Shown: piece by piece, positions 17,646 through 26,520 of the stretch | Numbering within the stretch: the first letter of the stretch is position 1 | Layout of the letters: each line of letters starts with the position of its first letter | Assembly (NCBI GenBank): GCA_003054655.1 | Contig: QAYZ01000015.1 | Span: 558,001 to 622,000, forward strand | DNA length: 64,000 nucleotides | Direction: 5' to 3' | DNA from: Spartobacteria bacterium LR76 | Lineage (GTDB): Bacteria > Verrucomicrobiota > Verrucomicrobiia > Chthoniobacterales > Terrimicrobiaceae | Notes under the pieces: model-generated | What the model was told of the DNA's origin: nothing | What the model saw: the letters and a program-made list of their open reading frames with translations, nothing else | Databases searched by the model: none | Made by a program: the position numbers and the translations under genes

Positions 17646-18428
17646 GCGCTTTTCCGAAAGCTATCCCCTGAAGTTAACGAGCCCCGAGAAGGTGAAAGAA
17701 ACAGCCCGTGGTCGCATACTACGCAAGCTCACGTTCTCCGCGCTGCAGGCAGCGCAATCGCGCGATGTCCACCACTCCGATTCAGAGAACTTTTTAGCGA
17801 AAAGGGCCGGAATCGTGCGGAGCTGACCTCCCAAGCCCAACTGCCCGGCATCCTCTTCTGAGCCTCTCAGAGTCTGCCATCACCCCATTCTCCCCCGTTT
17901 GACTTATCCGCTGTTGGTCGTCTCCCGGAAAGAGGGAGCCACGATTCGCGAGCGTCTCGACCGTCAAAGACCTGGTCGTCGCCGATAAACCTTGGCCCGG
18001 ACCAGCTCGCTCGGTTGAACTCTCGTACCGCTGCCTGAATCGTGGCCCCCTCTTTTCGGAATGCGCACCTCCCGGACAGTTCCTTGCTAGAATCGGGCAA
18101 GTCGCTCCGCCATCCACTCGCGTTCTTCACGGACTGGCAACGGGATAGATTGCAGGATGGAATCCGCCCACGCTCGCGCATCCCCGGCATTACCAAAGCA
18201 GTCCACCTGAAATGCCGGTTCCCTCGACTAAGACGGCGGGAAAATGCGAGGGGCCTCAGGAACGCATCTCCGTAGATCTTTACCAGGCACATCGTGCCAA
18301 CTGATACCCCAAGCAAACCGACCGTTCCCACAAGAGGGGCTCGGCAACGAAAGATCGATTCTTTTTCAAACTTCCTCTCTGGAGTCGGACGAGCAACTGC
18401 ACCGTCCCATGAAAATCCCAAAACGGGA
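17646..18428. other. Gene-poor 780-bp region
   Basis: No convincing gene. An open frame on the minus strand (17867-18421) is rich in Arg, Ser, Gly and Cys, has no ribosome-binding site and no domain I recognise, so I do not call it. The region sits between two convergent units and ends at the terminator at 18429. It may be a decayed insertion. Confidence 0.5.
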
Positions 18429-18461
18429 ACGGGCTCGCTACCCCACCGGCAGCGAGCCCGT
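18429..18461 (-). terminator. Rho-independent-like terminator of the PEP-CTERM gene
   Basis: ACGGGCTCGCT pairs perfectly over 11 bp with AGCGAGCCCGT around an 11-base loop, 35 bp past the stop of the minus-strand gene. The downstream minus-strand sequence TCCCGTTTTGGGATTTT has only interrupted T runs, so efficiency is uncertain. Confidence 0.7.
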
Positions 18462-18495
18462 CTCCTCCTCCGAATGTGATCGGAGAGAAAACCTG

Positions 18496-21399
18496 TCAGG
18501 CGATACGGCGCGCCGCGCGGCGGCGGAAGATCACCAACGCCAGCAGGCCCCCGATGATCATGGCAAAGGTCGATGGCTCCGGCACTGTCGTAAACGTGAG
18601 CGCATTCTCGGTCAGGGCAAACTCACCCGTCAGCCCCGAGGTCAGCCCCGTGTAGCTGAAGTCCGTGACCGAGAAGTTCAGCGAACTTCCGAAGGTGAGC
18701 AGCGTGTACGTCTGGTTCGCCATGCCCGTGCCAAGGAAGTCGAACTTGAAGAATAACCCGTCCGCCTTGTTCAGCACGCCAGCTCCGAGGTCGATCTTGT
18801 CCGAGGTTGCATCGGTATTGCTCAGCTCAAACTTCATCTGTGCAAAAGCTCCGCTCGCCTCGCCGTGCCAGACCATGTCGCTATTGCCATTCTGACTGGT
18901 GCTGAATGTCCCGATCCCGCCATCGCCCGGGCGCATCGCACCGCCGGCCATGAGCTCGATCTGGGCGCTGGAGCCGGTTCCCGCCAGCGTGGCACCAGAA
19001 TACACCATCGTGAGCATCGAATTGTTAATCGAGCCGTTCACGATCAGGGTGCCGGCGGAAACGATCGTCGCCCCGTCATACGTGTTGGCCGCGGTCAACC
19101 TCAGGGCACCATCGCCGGTCTTGATCAAGCCGCTATGCGCTCCGCTCAGCACGCCCGACATCTCGGCATCGGCAGCGGCAGCGGCACTTCCCTTGGCAAC
19201 CCGGATTTCGCGCATGACTGCATTCCCCGAGGCGGTGGGGTTCAGTAAGATCGCGTTGGTCCAGATCACGGTCGAGTCGGCATCAGCCGCGCCGAGCATC
19301 AAGGCCTGGTTGCCTGTAAGGACCGAATTTTGGCCCCAAGTTATCGCCGCCCCCGAGTTCAGATTGACGGTCCAGTTCCCACCGTACGCCGCAAAGCCGC
19401 CGCTGTTTGACCATCCCACACGAGTGCCGGATCCCCCAAAGACTGAAATGGTTGCGGAAAGATTCCCGGTTAGCCCCAGGATGCCACCGTTCAGGATGGT
19501 AATACTGCTCGTCGGGATGCCAGTGCCGATGCCGGCCTTCAGTACGCCTTCGTTAATCGTCATGGTGCCAGTGTAGGTATTCGCTCCCGACAAAGACAAA
19601 GTGCCAGCACCGGTCTTCGTCACGGCCATACCCGCGCCTGCGATCGCCGAGGATATGTCGACGATTGAGCTGGTGTTATTCTGGCGAATGACCAGCTCCT
19701 TGGTGGTGGTGCCGCTCGTCAGAGACCCGCCGGATATTGACTGGGCACCAGTCCCGGTAAAGAGCAGGCCGCCCGCACCGAGTGTCAGCGTCTTCGATGA
19801 CTGGATGGACAGATTCGCCGCGCCAGCCACTTTCAAGGTGTTAATCGTTTGGGTTCCGATCGCCGCCGAGGGATTTTCGCTCAGGCTGACGTTGTCCGTG
19901 CTCGCCCAACTGGCTGGATTCGTCGCGGTCTGGTAGGATGTCAGAGCCACGATATTGCCTCCGGAGATGGTCGCCCAGTCGGATCCATTCACAGTCGCAT
20001 AAGCCACACCGCCGGATGCTGCGGACGCCAGCACTCCGTTGTTCATCGAAGTGGTCGACGTGGCAACCACTCCGCCCCCGGACGTCTGCACATCAAGAGT
20101 GCCGCCCAGTGCCCGGGTGATGGCGTTGAGATTCAGCGTGGTTCCACTTCCCCCGTTGCCGTCCACGACCAGGCTGGACCCGCCGCGGTTAAGGGTCAGC
20201 CCATTCATCGTCTGCGAGGATGTTCCTGTCGCCGCCCCCCGCACCGCAAACGTGCCGCCATTCATGGTCAGGAGACTTGAGGAGCTGATGATGTTGCTGG
20301 CAGGCGCGCCCGCCGCAGAGAAATCCGCACGCAACACGCCATCGTTAACCGTGGTCGCCCCGGTGTAAGTGTTCGTACCGCTGACATTCCATACCCCTTT
20401 CCCGAACTTGGTCAGGGCAGTCGCCGTCGTTCCGCCGTCCGCGATCACCCCCCCGTAACGGTTCTCGGAGGTGTTAAAGCCGCCCAGGTTCACCGTCGAG
20501 GCTGTCGTCGAGCTGTTCGTGTAATTTCCGTTCCAGACCAAGGCTCCGGTTCCCACATTGGAAAGATCAAACCCGGTTCCCGCAGTTACACTGGTGTTCT
20601 CGATCGCCCGGTCCGTCACGCTCCCCTGCCCCGTGTAGAAGAGATATGTCTGACGCCCGCCACCCGAGATGCTGATCTTTCCATTGGCCGCGGTCGTCGG
20701 AGCGCCCAAGGAACTGGCTCCCCCTCCCACATTGGAGATGGATTCAAAGAAAACTGCGCCCTTGGCAATCGCCGTCGGGCCCGAGAAGTTTGAGCCGCTC
20801 CCACGAAGCATGACCATGGAGGCACCACTGTCCAGGAGATTCAAGTTCATTGGCTTGGAAACATTGTCATTAATGTTTCCCCAGACAATGGCTCCGGAGC
20901 CTGTACCCCTTCCAAGGTTCACAGGATTTAGGGCAGCGTTGGAGCTGCCGATAAGATTACCCCGAAAATTTAAGATGGCACCCAGAGTGGTGCTGTTGTT
21001 CGTGAGACTCAGATCGGCATTAGAAGCCCAGCCCGACAGGTCCGCATAAAACGTCTGCGACTGTGTCACTCCGGCATTCATGTTCACGACTCGTGTATAG
21101 ACCGTCCCGTCACTAAACGTGAATGCTCCCGCCCCGGTATCAAGAGTCAGGTTGGCTATATACCGAGATCCCCCGATCGAGACCTTCGTGTTAGTTGCGC
21201 TGTTAAATGTCGCCACGTCATTGTTGCCAGCTGCACTGGTTGACCCCGGCGCAATGCCGGTACTCCAGTTGGCTCCATCGCTAAAGGCACCAGTAGTACC
21301 GCCGCCCGTCCAGGATGCACTGGCAGCGGAGGCGATTTGTGGGAGAGAGAACAAAGCGGCCGCGAGTCCGGCCCGAAGAAGAGGTATGGAATATTTCAT
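18496..21399 (-). CDS. PEP-CTERM protein with autotransporter-associated beta-strand repeats
   Basis: A 967-residue surface or exported protein. Signal peptide: MKYSIPLLRAGLAAALFSLP, cleavage near ASA|ASA. The body is Gly/Ser/Thr/Asn-rich beta-helix with at least three recognisable autotransporter-associated strand repeats of the form GxxNTYTGxTTVNxGVL (NTYTGATTVNDGVL, NTYTGTMTINEGVL, NTYDGATIVSAGTL). It has no C-terminal autotransporter barrel. Instead it ends with VPEPSTFA, a hydrophobic helix and FRRRAARR, the PEP-CTERM sorting signal read by an exosortase. It is probably released to the cell surface or extracellular matrix. A consensus promoter and LacI-type operator precede it, and a hairpin terminator follows, so it is a single-gene unit of the same predicted regulon. 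Confidence 0.85.
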   Translation of the reverse strand: MKYSIPLLRAGLAAALFSLPQIASAASASWTGGGTTGAFSDGANWSTGIAPGSTSAAGNNDVATFNSATNTKVSIGGSRYIANLTLDTGAGAFTFSDGTVYTRVVNMNAGVTQSQTFYADLSGWASNADLSLTNNSTTLGAILNFRGNLIGSSNAALNPVNLGRGTGSGAIVWGNINDNVSKPMNLNLLDSGASMVMLRGSGSNFSGPTAIAKGAVFFESISNVGGGASSLGAPTTAANGKISISGGGRQTYLFYTGQGSVTDRAIENTSVTAGTGFDLSNVGTGALVWNGNYTNSSTTASTVNLGGFNTSENRYGGVIADGGTTATALTKFGKGVWNVSGTNTYTGATTVNDGVLRADFSAAGAPASNIISSSSLLTMNGGTFAVRGAATGTSSQTMNGLTLNRGGSSLVVDGNGGSGTTLNLNAITRALGGTLDVQTSGGGVVATSTTSMNNGVLASAASGGVAYATVNGSDWATISGGNIVALTSYQTATNPASWASTDNVSLSENPSAAIGTQTINTLKVAGAANLSIQSSKTLTLGAGGLLFTGTGAQSISGGSLTSGTTTKELVIRQNNTSSIVDISSAIAGAGMAVTKTGAGTLSLSGANTYTGTMTINEGVLKAGIGTGIPTSSITILNGGILGLTGNLSATISVFGGSGTRVGWSNSGGFAAYGGNWTVNLNSGAAITWGQNSVLTGNQALMLGAADADSTVIWTNAILLNPTASGNAVMREIRVAKGSAAAAADAEMSGVLSGAHSGLIKTGDGALRLTAANTYDGATIVSAGTLIVNGSINNSMLTMVYSGATLAGTGSSAQIELMAGGAMRPGDGGIGTFSTSQNGNSDMVWHGEASGAFAQMKFELSNTDATSDKIDLGAGVLNKADGLFFKFDFLGTGMANQTYTLLTFGSSLNFSVTDFSYTGLTSGLTGEFALTENALTFTTVPEPSTFAMIIGGLLALVIFRRRAARRIA

Positions 21400-21417
21400 G
21401 GTGGGGAGTGCGGCTAT

Positions 21418-21446
21418 ATCAAACGTGAGATAACGAGATTTGTCAA
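21418..21446 (-). promoter_or_regulatory. Promoter with overlapping LacI-type operator, PEP-CTERM gene
   Basis: On the minus strand: TTGACA (21441-21446), 17-bp spacer, TTTGAT (21418-21423). The operator ATCTCACGTTTGAT (21418-21431) covers the -10 box and matches the consensus at 12 of 14 bases. The ATG is 18 bp beyond the -10 hexamer. Confidence 0.65.
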
Positions 21447-21534
21447 GGGGTTTACCAGTTGCGAACTAAATTCCTATGCGAAGGTCGAGGGTGATTTAAG
21501 AGACTCTGACGGGGATGTTAGCTGCCCAAAATTT

Positions 21535-22278
21535 TCAGGCATCTTCCGGGTATTGGCTGAAGGTATGGAGGGGTTTCCAGCCGAGGCGCTCGCGCGTCCG
21601 CGCGACATCGACACGGGAATCCACGTGCGGGCCGCAAGCCACAAAGAAGGCCTCGCATGCCATGTCAGGCACGCGGAGGGCGCAGCCGACTGCGCGGCCA
21701 ATATCACGCGGATCGGTGAACTGCCAGTTCACCGTCGGGCGCTTGATACCGTACTTGTCCGCCAGGGAATCCTCCCGCGCGATATAAGCCGGGCGGAGCA
21801 TGGCGATCTGGAGGCCGTGCTTGCGATGGAAATAGCGGGCCACCTCTTCCTGCAGGGCCTTGGTCAGCGGATAGATGCCATCCGGCGTGACCGGGAGATC
21901 GACGCTCAGAAATTCCCCTGCGGCATTCTGGCCGTTCACCACCGAGATGCTGGAGATGAGCACGACACGGCGAATGCCTGCGCGCACCGCCGCCTCGAAA
22001 AGCAGGCCGGTGCCGGTGACATTCACCTCAAAGGGCCGCGTCACGCTGGCGTAATTCTCCGCGCCGCTGGGCAACATGTGGGCGATAACCATGGCGTCGA
22101 TGCCATCGCAGGCCCGGTCGAGCAGCGCCGCGTCCGTCACCGATCCGACGACAAAGTCTTCCACGACATCGCTGGCAACAACGTCCAGTCCCCGGATGGT
22201 GTAATCCTGACCGAGGACTTCGCAAATGTTCCGGCCCAGGAAGCCAGCGGCACCGGTGATTAAGAGATGTTGGGACAC
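21535..22278 (-). CDS. NAD(P)-dependent epimerase/dehydratase (extended SDR family)
   Basis: A 247-residue cytoplasmic oxidoreductase. It opens with LLITGAAGFLGRNICEVL, the GxxGxxG dinucleotide-binding loop. DAMVIAHMLPSG corresponds to the segment after strand 4, and LISSISVVNGQNA carries the conserved Ser. The usual YxxxK is represented by DGIYPLTKALQEE (Tyr and Lys four apart). At 247 residues it is shorter than most epimerases (300-340), missing part of the C-terminal substrate region, so the substrate may be a small sugar or uronate, as in uronate dehydrogenase. The start codon is GTG. It lies 39 bp after the GH2 gene on the same strand and is likely co-transcribed, which suggests oxidation of the sugar released by that enzyme. 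Confidence 0.75.
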   Translation of the reverse strand: MSQHLLITGAAGFLGRNICEVLGQDYTIRGLDVVASDVVEDFVVGSVTDAALLDRACDGIDAMVIAHMLPSGAENYASVTRPFEVNVTGTGLLFEAAVRAGIRRVVLISSISVVNGQNAAGEFLSVDLPVTPDGIYPLTKALQEEVARYFHRKHGLQIAMLRPAYIAREDSLADKYGIKRPTVNWQFTDPRDIGRAVGCALRVPDMACEAFFVACGPHVDSRVDVARTRERLGWKPLHTFSQYPEDA

Positions 22279-22317
22279 GATAGGAGAGATTTCAGATAAA
22301 AGTTACGTTCGAGGAGA

Positions 22318-25257
22318 TCAGGCGGATTGCAAGGCCGATGCGGGCAGAGGATCGATGCATCGGCTCATCAGGTATTCCTCCCCGCCCGGCTTGATGAGTG
22401 AGCGAGCGTAGCGAGTCAGGTTGTGCAACAGGCGCGTGGCGACCGGCGACTCTTGCGCGTCGTGGAGATTGAAATGACACACGATGAGATTGCCGCGTCC
22501 GATGGGGAGACGGTAGAGACTGGCTCCCCAGAAATAATCAGCCGGGCGCGTCCACATGTTCATCGAAAACGCTCCCGCCAGGATCTCTCCGCCGGCCGCG
22601 AGGATGTCCTCCGCGGAATCCAGCTTTTCCGTGTAAATCTCCGCATACGCCGCATCGATGGCTCTCCCGCAGGGCAGCCCCTCAAAAACCGGATGCTCCA
22701 CGGTGTAGCCGCACGTCCGCATCACCGCCTGCGGGCGGATATGGGTCGGGGTGAGACACCGGTAGAGCGCGTGCATCTCCGCTCCGAGCAGCACCGCACA
22801 GCCTCCCAGTTCCACGATCTTGCGAAGCTGGCCGAAGAGCTCGACGTAGAAGTTGCGATTCGACGGCAGCGCGTCGAAATGGAGGAAGAGCGGATAGTCC
22901 TTCAGCCGGTAGTTGTTTCCGTACATCTCGACGCAAGCGCCCTGCTTTTCGAAAAATGCCGGCAGCGATTCACAATCCGACCGCATGCCGACCGGTGCCA
23001 CCATGGGCGACGGTTTCTCGGTCACATGGAAATCCTTCCGATCATTGCGCGAGAGACCGCTGCCATCGGTGTACTCCGCCGTCAGCGTATGGAGTCCATA
23101 CGCCATCGGCGCGTCGACCACGCCGTCGAAGAGGGAAACCGAGCGGCCCACGGCGCGAACGTCGCGGGAATCGCTCCAGACCTCGCGGCCCTGCGAGTCC
23201 GTGACCCGGAAGACCACCCGACCGTCATACACAAAGTCGGAATCGGAAGCCATCGAGCAGGAAAAACGCAGATTTCCATCCTCGACCACCCGGTGGGGCA
23301 GCAGCAGGCCGAGCGCAGGATCCTGCACGGCCTCGGCCAGCGCACGATACACCGGCTTGGGTTGCCTCCATACGTCGGTCGCGCCAAAAAGTTCTCCGCT
23401 CGCATCGGCAAGCTGGCAGAAGCAATATCCCGCCACCTGCTCATTAAGCCTCAGGCAGTGAGTGATGGACCGCATCTCCTCGGCCCGCGCCTCGTTGATC
23501 TGCCGCAAAAACTCCTGCACGGGGATGCGCAGCCCGGACAGTTCGTATGACGCCCTTAGCGAGGTCCAGAAATCGTGATGGAGCTTCCAGTCCTCCAGGC
23601 CGGTCTGCACATCGCGCTCAGTGTACCGGGCCAGCACGCTTTCAAAGTCCGGCGGGATCTCCGGCGCGCCATATTCGCTGACAAAGAGGGGGTGCTTGCT
23701 GCTCATCTCGCCATAGGTCTGCGCCTTGGCCGCGCCCGAGGGGAACTGGCAGTACACGTGCACGTCCGAGATCGGCTGCACCTCATCCTGCCACGGCAGG
23801 AGCGCGCCCGCGGCCTGGTGAATCTGCGAGGTGTCGTGCAGCATCGTGTCCGGCCCGGCCGCGGAGTACGTGGCGTCGCCGCCGGAGGCATTGATGATGA
23901 TCCGGCTCGGGTCGATCGCCTGGGCGGTGCGAATCAGGTCAAAGCTGAGCCTGCTGATCTCTGGCGGGGTGAATCCCAGCAGATGAAAGGATTCGTTAAG
24001 AATGCACCAGGCGATGATCGAGGCATGATTGGCATCACGCGTCAGCAGGGCGTGGACCTCGCTAATACAGCGTTCCCGCGTCTTGGGAGAGTTAGCGATC
24101 CAGCCGATCGGCGGCTCGTGCATGACGAGGAGGCCCATGCGGTCCGTGAGATCGAGGTACCAGGCCGGAGCGGGTTTCAGGTGAATGCGCAGAAAATTGA
24201 ACCCCTCGTCCTTCAAAAGACGCAGTTCCCGGATCGCCTCCCGCCGCGACTCCGGCAGCGCCAGTGTCCGCGGGTACATGCCCTGGTGGAGAAAGCCTTT
24301 CAGGATGACAGGCTTTCCATTCAGGACAAACCTCCCCTCCCGCACCGTCAGCTCGCGCACGCCAAAAGTTTCGCGAATGCGATCTGACCCGGACGCCCCA
24401 AAGGGCTTCACCACGGCTTCCAGGATATAGAGGACCGGCGTCTCCGGCGACCACAGGCGCAGCCCGAGCTCGTCGAGCGGCCATTCGCGGGAGAACTCCA
24501 TCTTCCCCGCCTCGAGTTCGACTTGCTCCTCGAAGGTGACCAGCACCTTCCGTGAACCCCGCTCGCGCAGGCGGAAGGTCACGCTCGCCTCGACCGGGTC
24601 GGACGCATTGTTCATCCGCACACGCAGATGCAGCCGGTTGCGGCTGAGATCAGGAAAAACATGCACGCGGTCAAAGGCTACGAGCGGGCGGCTCTTCAGT
24701 GCCGCAGGCTGCCAGATGCCGCCGAAATTATAATACCACCCGAGTTTCCCGGTGGGCAGATTGCTCTGGTTCAGCGGCGCGCCGCTGCGCAGTTCCTCCA
24801 CCTCCCGGTCGATCGGGGGATTAATCACTCTCACCGTGAGCCGATTGCTTCCGCCCCACGCCACAGCCTCTCCCAGCGGCATCTCAAAAGGCATGAATCC
24901 CCCTTCATGAACGCCGAGAGACCGACCATTGAGCCACACCTCGCAGCGATAGGTCACCGCCTCGAACCGGACAACATTTTCTCGGCCTTTCCAGCTTTGC
25001 GGGATGATCACGTCTTTCTCATACCAACCGACGCCATCATAACCGGGAAACCAGTATTCCCATGGACGCCCGGCTTCGATGAGCGCCTTTTCCGGCAGGC
25101 CCCGATGCCATGCCTGGCTTTTCCCGTTATCTTCCGGGTCCATGCAGAAAATCCATTCCCCATCCAAGAGAACCGTCCAGGATTCACGCTTCACACCGCA
25201 CGTCGGCTCACCGGGCCGCCCCTCCAGGCAGCCGTTCAGGGAAAGAACTTCCTCCAT
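22318..25257 (-). CDS. Glycoside hydrolase family 2 protein
   Basis: A 979-residue GH2 enzyme. Order: N-terminal sugar-binding jelly roll (about 25-190; WYEKDVIIPQSWKG, FEAVTYRCEVWLNGRSLGVHEGGF), Ig-like domain (about 195-310), TIM barrel (about 315-620), then extra C-terminal domains including a glutamine-amidotransferase-like end. Catalytic residues are the acid/base Glu422 in CILNES and the nucleophile Glu528 in VSEYGAPE. No signal peptide is evident. GH2 covers beta-galactosidase, beta-glucuronidase and beta-mannosidase; I cannot decide between them, although the following SDR gene and uronate lyases in the region favour a galactoside or glucuronide. The ATG is the only in-frame start that keeps the first domain; it lies about 6 nt from the predicted transcription start, and GGAGG falls inside codons 2-3. 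Confidence 0.85.
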   Translation of the reverse strand: MEEVLSLNGCLEGRPGEPTCGVKRESWTVLLDGEWIFCMDPEDNGKSQAWHRGLPEKALIEAGRPWEYWFPGYDGVGWYEKDVIIPQSWKGRENVVRFEAVTYRCEVWLNGRSLGVHEGGFMPFEMPLGEAVAWGGSNRLTVRVINPPIDREVEELRSGAPLNQSNLPTGKLGWYYNFGGIWQPAALKSRPLVAFDRVHVFPDLSRNRLHLRVRMNNASDPVEASVTFRLRERGSRKVLVTFEEQVELEAGKMEFSREWPLDELGLRLWSPETPVLYILEAVVKPFGASGSDRIRETFGVRELTVREGRFVLNGKPVILKGFLHQGMYPRTLALPESRREAIRELRLLKDEGFNFLRIHLKPAPAWYLDLTDRMGLLVMHEPPIGWIANSPKTRERCISEVHALLTRDANHASIIAWCILNESFHLLGFTPPEISRLSFDLIRTAQAIDPSRIIINASGGDATYSAAGPDTMLHDTSQIHQAAGALLPWQDEVQPISDVHVYCQFPSGAAKAQTYGEMSSKHPLFVSEYGAPEIPPDFESVLARYTERDVQTGLEDWKLHHDFWTSLRASYELSGLRIPVQEFLRQINEARAEEMRSITHCLRLNEQVAGYCFCQLADASGELFGATDVWRQPKPVYRALAEAVQDPALGLLLPHRVVEDGNLRFSCSMASDSDFVYDGRVVFRVTDSQGREVWSDSRDVRAVGRSVSLFDGVVDAPMAYGLHTLTAEYTDGSGLSRNDRKDFHVTEKPSPMVAPVGMRSDCESLPAFFEKQGACVEMYGNNYRLKDYPLFLHFDALPSNRNFYVELFGQLRKIVELGGCAVLLGAEMHALYRCLTPTHIRPQAVMRTCGYTVEHPVFEGLPCGRAIDAAYAEIYTEKLDSAEDILAAGGEILAGAFSMNMWTRPADYFWGASLYRLPIGRGNLIVCHFNLHDAQESPVATRLLHNLTRYARSLIKPGGEEYLMSRCIDPLPASALQSA

Positions 25258-25271
25258 ATCTAACGTATGAT
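25258..25271 (-). promoter_or_regulatory. LacI-type operator 2 of the GH2 gene
   Basis: ATCTAACGTATGAT (minus strand ATCATACGTTAGAT), 12 of 14 to the consensus, immediately before the start codon and 3 bp from the first operator. Together the two form a tandem pair. Confidence 0.6.
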
Positions 25272-25298
25272 TAAATCACACGTATGATACACTGTCAA
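25270..25298 (-). promoter_or_regulatory. Sigma-70 promoter of GH2 gene with operator 1 in its spacer
   Basis: Minus strand: TTGACA (25293-25298), exactly 17 bp, TTTAAT (25270-25275). The operator ATCATACGTGTGAT (25275-25288) fills the spacer and overlaps the -10. This is the best promoter in the region and a textbook steric-repression layout. Confidence 0.75.
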
Positions 25299-25319
25299 CC
25301 CTTCGCTTTTATCGAAGGG
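25299..25319 (-). terminator. Hairpin between lacI and the GH2 promoter
   Basis: CCCTTCG-CTTTTAT-CGAAGGG, a 7-bp perfect stem 32 bp upstream of the lacI stop (25351) and immediately upstream of the GH2 -35 box. On the minus strand it is not followed by a T run. Because lacI reads away toward lower coordinates through its own stop, this hairpin may terminate lacI transcription before the GH2 promoter. Confidence 0.35.
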
Positions 25320-25350
25320 GAGGAGCCGAGTGCTCTGGTACGGAAGCTTT

Positions 25351-26361
25351 TTACTCGCTGGAGGCCCGTACAATCAGCGTGGGATTGACCGCCGTGGCTT
25401 CGACGGACTCGCCCTCGATTTTGCGCTTGAGCAATTTCGCAGCAGACCGACCGCACTCGTACATTTCCGAGGTCACCGAGGTCAGGGGCACGGCGCAGGC
25501 ATTGACGAGCGCAGAGTTGTCAACCCCCGTGACTCGTACATCGTCCGGCACCCTCACGCCATTTTTCAGCAAGACGCGGATGGCACCGACCGCCTGCGCA
25601 TCGGACTCGGCCACGATGCCGTCAAATTTCTGTCCCGAGTCCAAAAGCTGCTGGGCAAAGTCCGCTCCGGCTTCAATGGAGTAGGTCGGGTGCTTCGTCT
25701 GCATGTCGGAAAAAAGCAGCTTCCGGGACATCGAGACGCCCGCCTCGCGATGAGAACGCACGTACCCCGCATAGCGGAGCGAAGTACCCTGAAAGTGCGC
25801 CAGGTGCCGACAGCCCTTGGAAATCAAGTGAGCCGTAGGCAGGTAGCCCTGAGCCTCATAATCGACCACCACGTTGGTGAGCATCTTCGGATTAGGCAAT
25901 CCGCAGAACGATGAGATCACCGGCAGCCCGCCACGCTCGATCTGCCGAAGCTGCTCGAGGAGTTCCGGGTGGTCGACGCCTCCGACGATCAATCCGTCGA
26001 TATCCTGCTTCAGGCTGCCATCGCATGCCTCGATAAAATCCTGTCCGAAACCAAAGAACCGCAGCCACATACGCTCGCGCTGCTGATCGAGGATGCTGGA
26101 GACTCCTTGCAGGAACAATTCATTGAGATTGCTCCCGTCCTCGCCCATGCAGTGGAGAAAAACGCCGATCCCGCCCCGTCGCCCTTTTTTGAGGGCCACC
26201 GCGAGATGATTTGGCTGGTAATCAACCTCCTTGGCTCTTTTCAGGATCATTTCCCGCGTGGCCGCACTCACGCCGGTGGTGCCCATGCGTCCATTGAGCA
26301 CCTTGGATACAAGGGTGTAGGAGACGTTAAGATCCCGGGCGATTTCTTTGAGTGAAGCCAT
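25351..26361 (-). CDS. LacI family transcriptional regulator (predicted master regulator of the cluster)
   Basis: A 336-residue LacI-type repressor. The N-terminal helix-turn-helix is ASLKEIARDLNVSYTLVSKVLNG, with a hinge helix region at YQPNHLAVALKKGR. The periplasmic-binding-protein-like sensor domain runs to the end (GIGVFLHCMGED, DGLIVGGVDHPELLEQLRQ, FDGIVAESDAQAVGAI, VTGVDNSALVNACAVPLTSV). The effector is presumably a sugar or oligosaccharide released by the locus. It lies directly upstream of the GH2-SDR operon on the same strand, whose promoter holds two tandem palindromes, so it is the best candidate for binding the 14-bp operator found at eight places between 6 and 34 kb. A weaker copy 21 bp before its own start suggests autoregulation. 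The link between protein and operator is inference. Confidence 0.9.
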   Translation of the reverse strand: MASLKEIARDLNVSYTLVSKVLNGRMGTTGVSAATREMILKRAKEVDYQPNHLAVALKKGRRGGIGVFLHCMGEDGSNLNELFLQGVSSILDQQRERMWLRFFGFGQDFIEACDGSLKQDIDGLIVGGVDHPELLEQLRQIERGGLPVISSFCGLPNPKMLTNVVVDYEAQGYLPTAHLISKGCRHLAHFQGTSLRYAGYVRSHREAGVSMSRKLLFSDMQTKHPTYSIEAGADFAQQLLDSGQKFDGIVAESDAQAVGAIRVLLKNGVRVPDDVRVTGVDNSALVNACAVPLTSVTSEMYECGRSAAKLLKRKIEGESVEATAVNPTLIVRASSE

Positions 26362-26381
26362 GTATACGAAACATCACCCTA

Positions 26382-26395
26382 ATCACACCTTTGTT
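26382..26395 (-). promoter_or_regulatory. Degenerate LacI-type operator before lacI
   Basis: ATCACACCTTTGTT keeps one full arm and has CC at the centre like the site at 6299. It lies 21 bp before the lacI start, a usual place for autoregulation. Weak palindrome, so low certainty. Confidence 0.35.
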
Positions 26396-26520
26396 TAAAG
26401 GAAAGAGACATTCGCTGCTCCGCTCAAAGACGGATGTATCACAGAGATTTCCAATATGAGCCGGAAATTGTCTACCCGCCGGAGGGGCCGGCTCCCGTCA
26501 CCGCCCGGCTATCGACGCGC

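Noticed and set aside
17867-18421. A 184-codon minus-strand frame in the 780-bp gap
   Set aside because: No ribosome-binding site, no motif, unusual Arg/Ser/Cys content; overlaps the terminator side of the PEP-CTERM gene.
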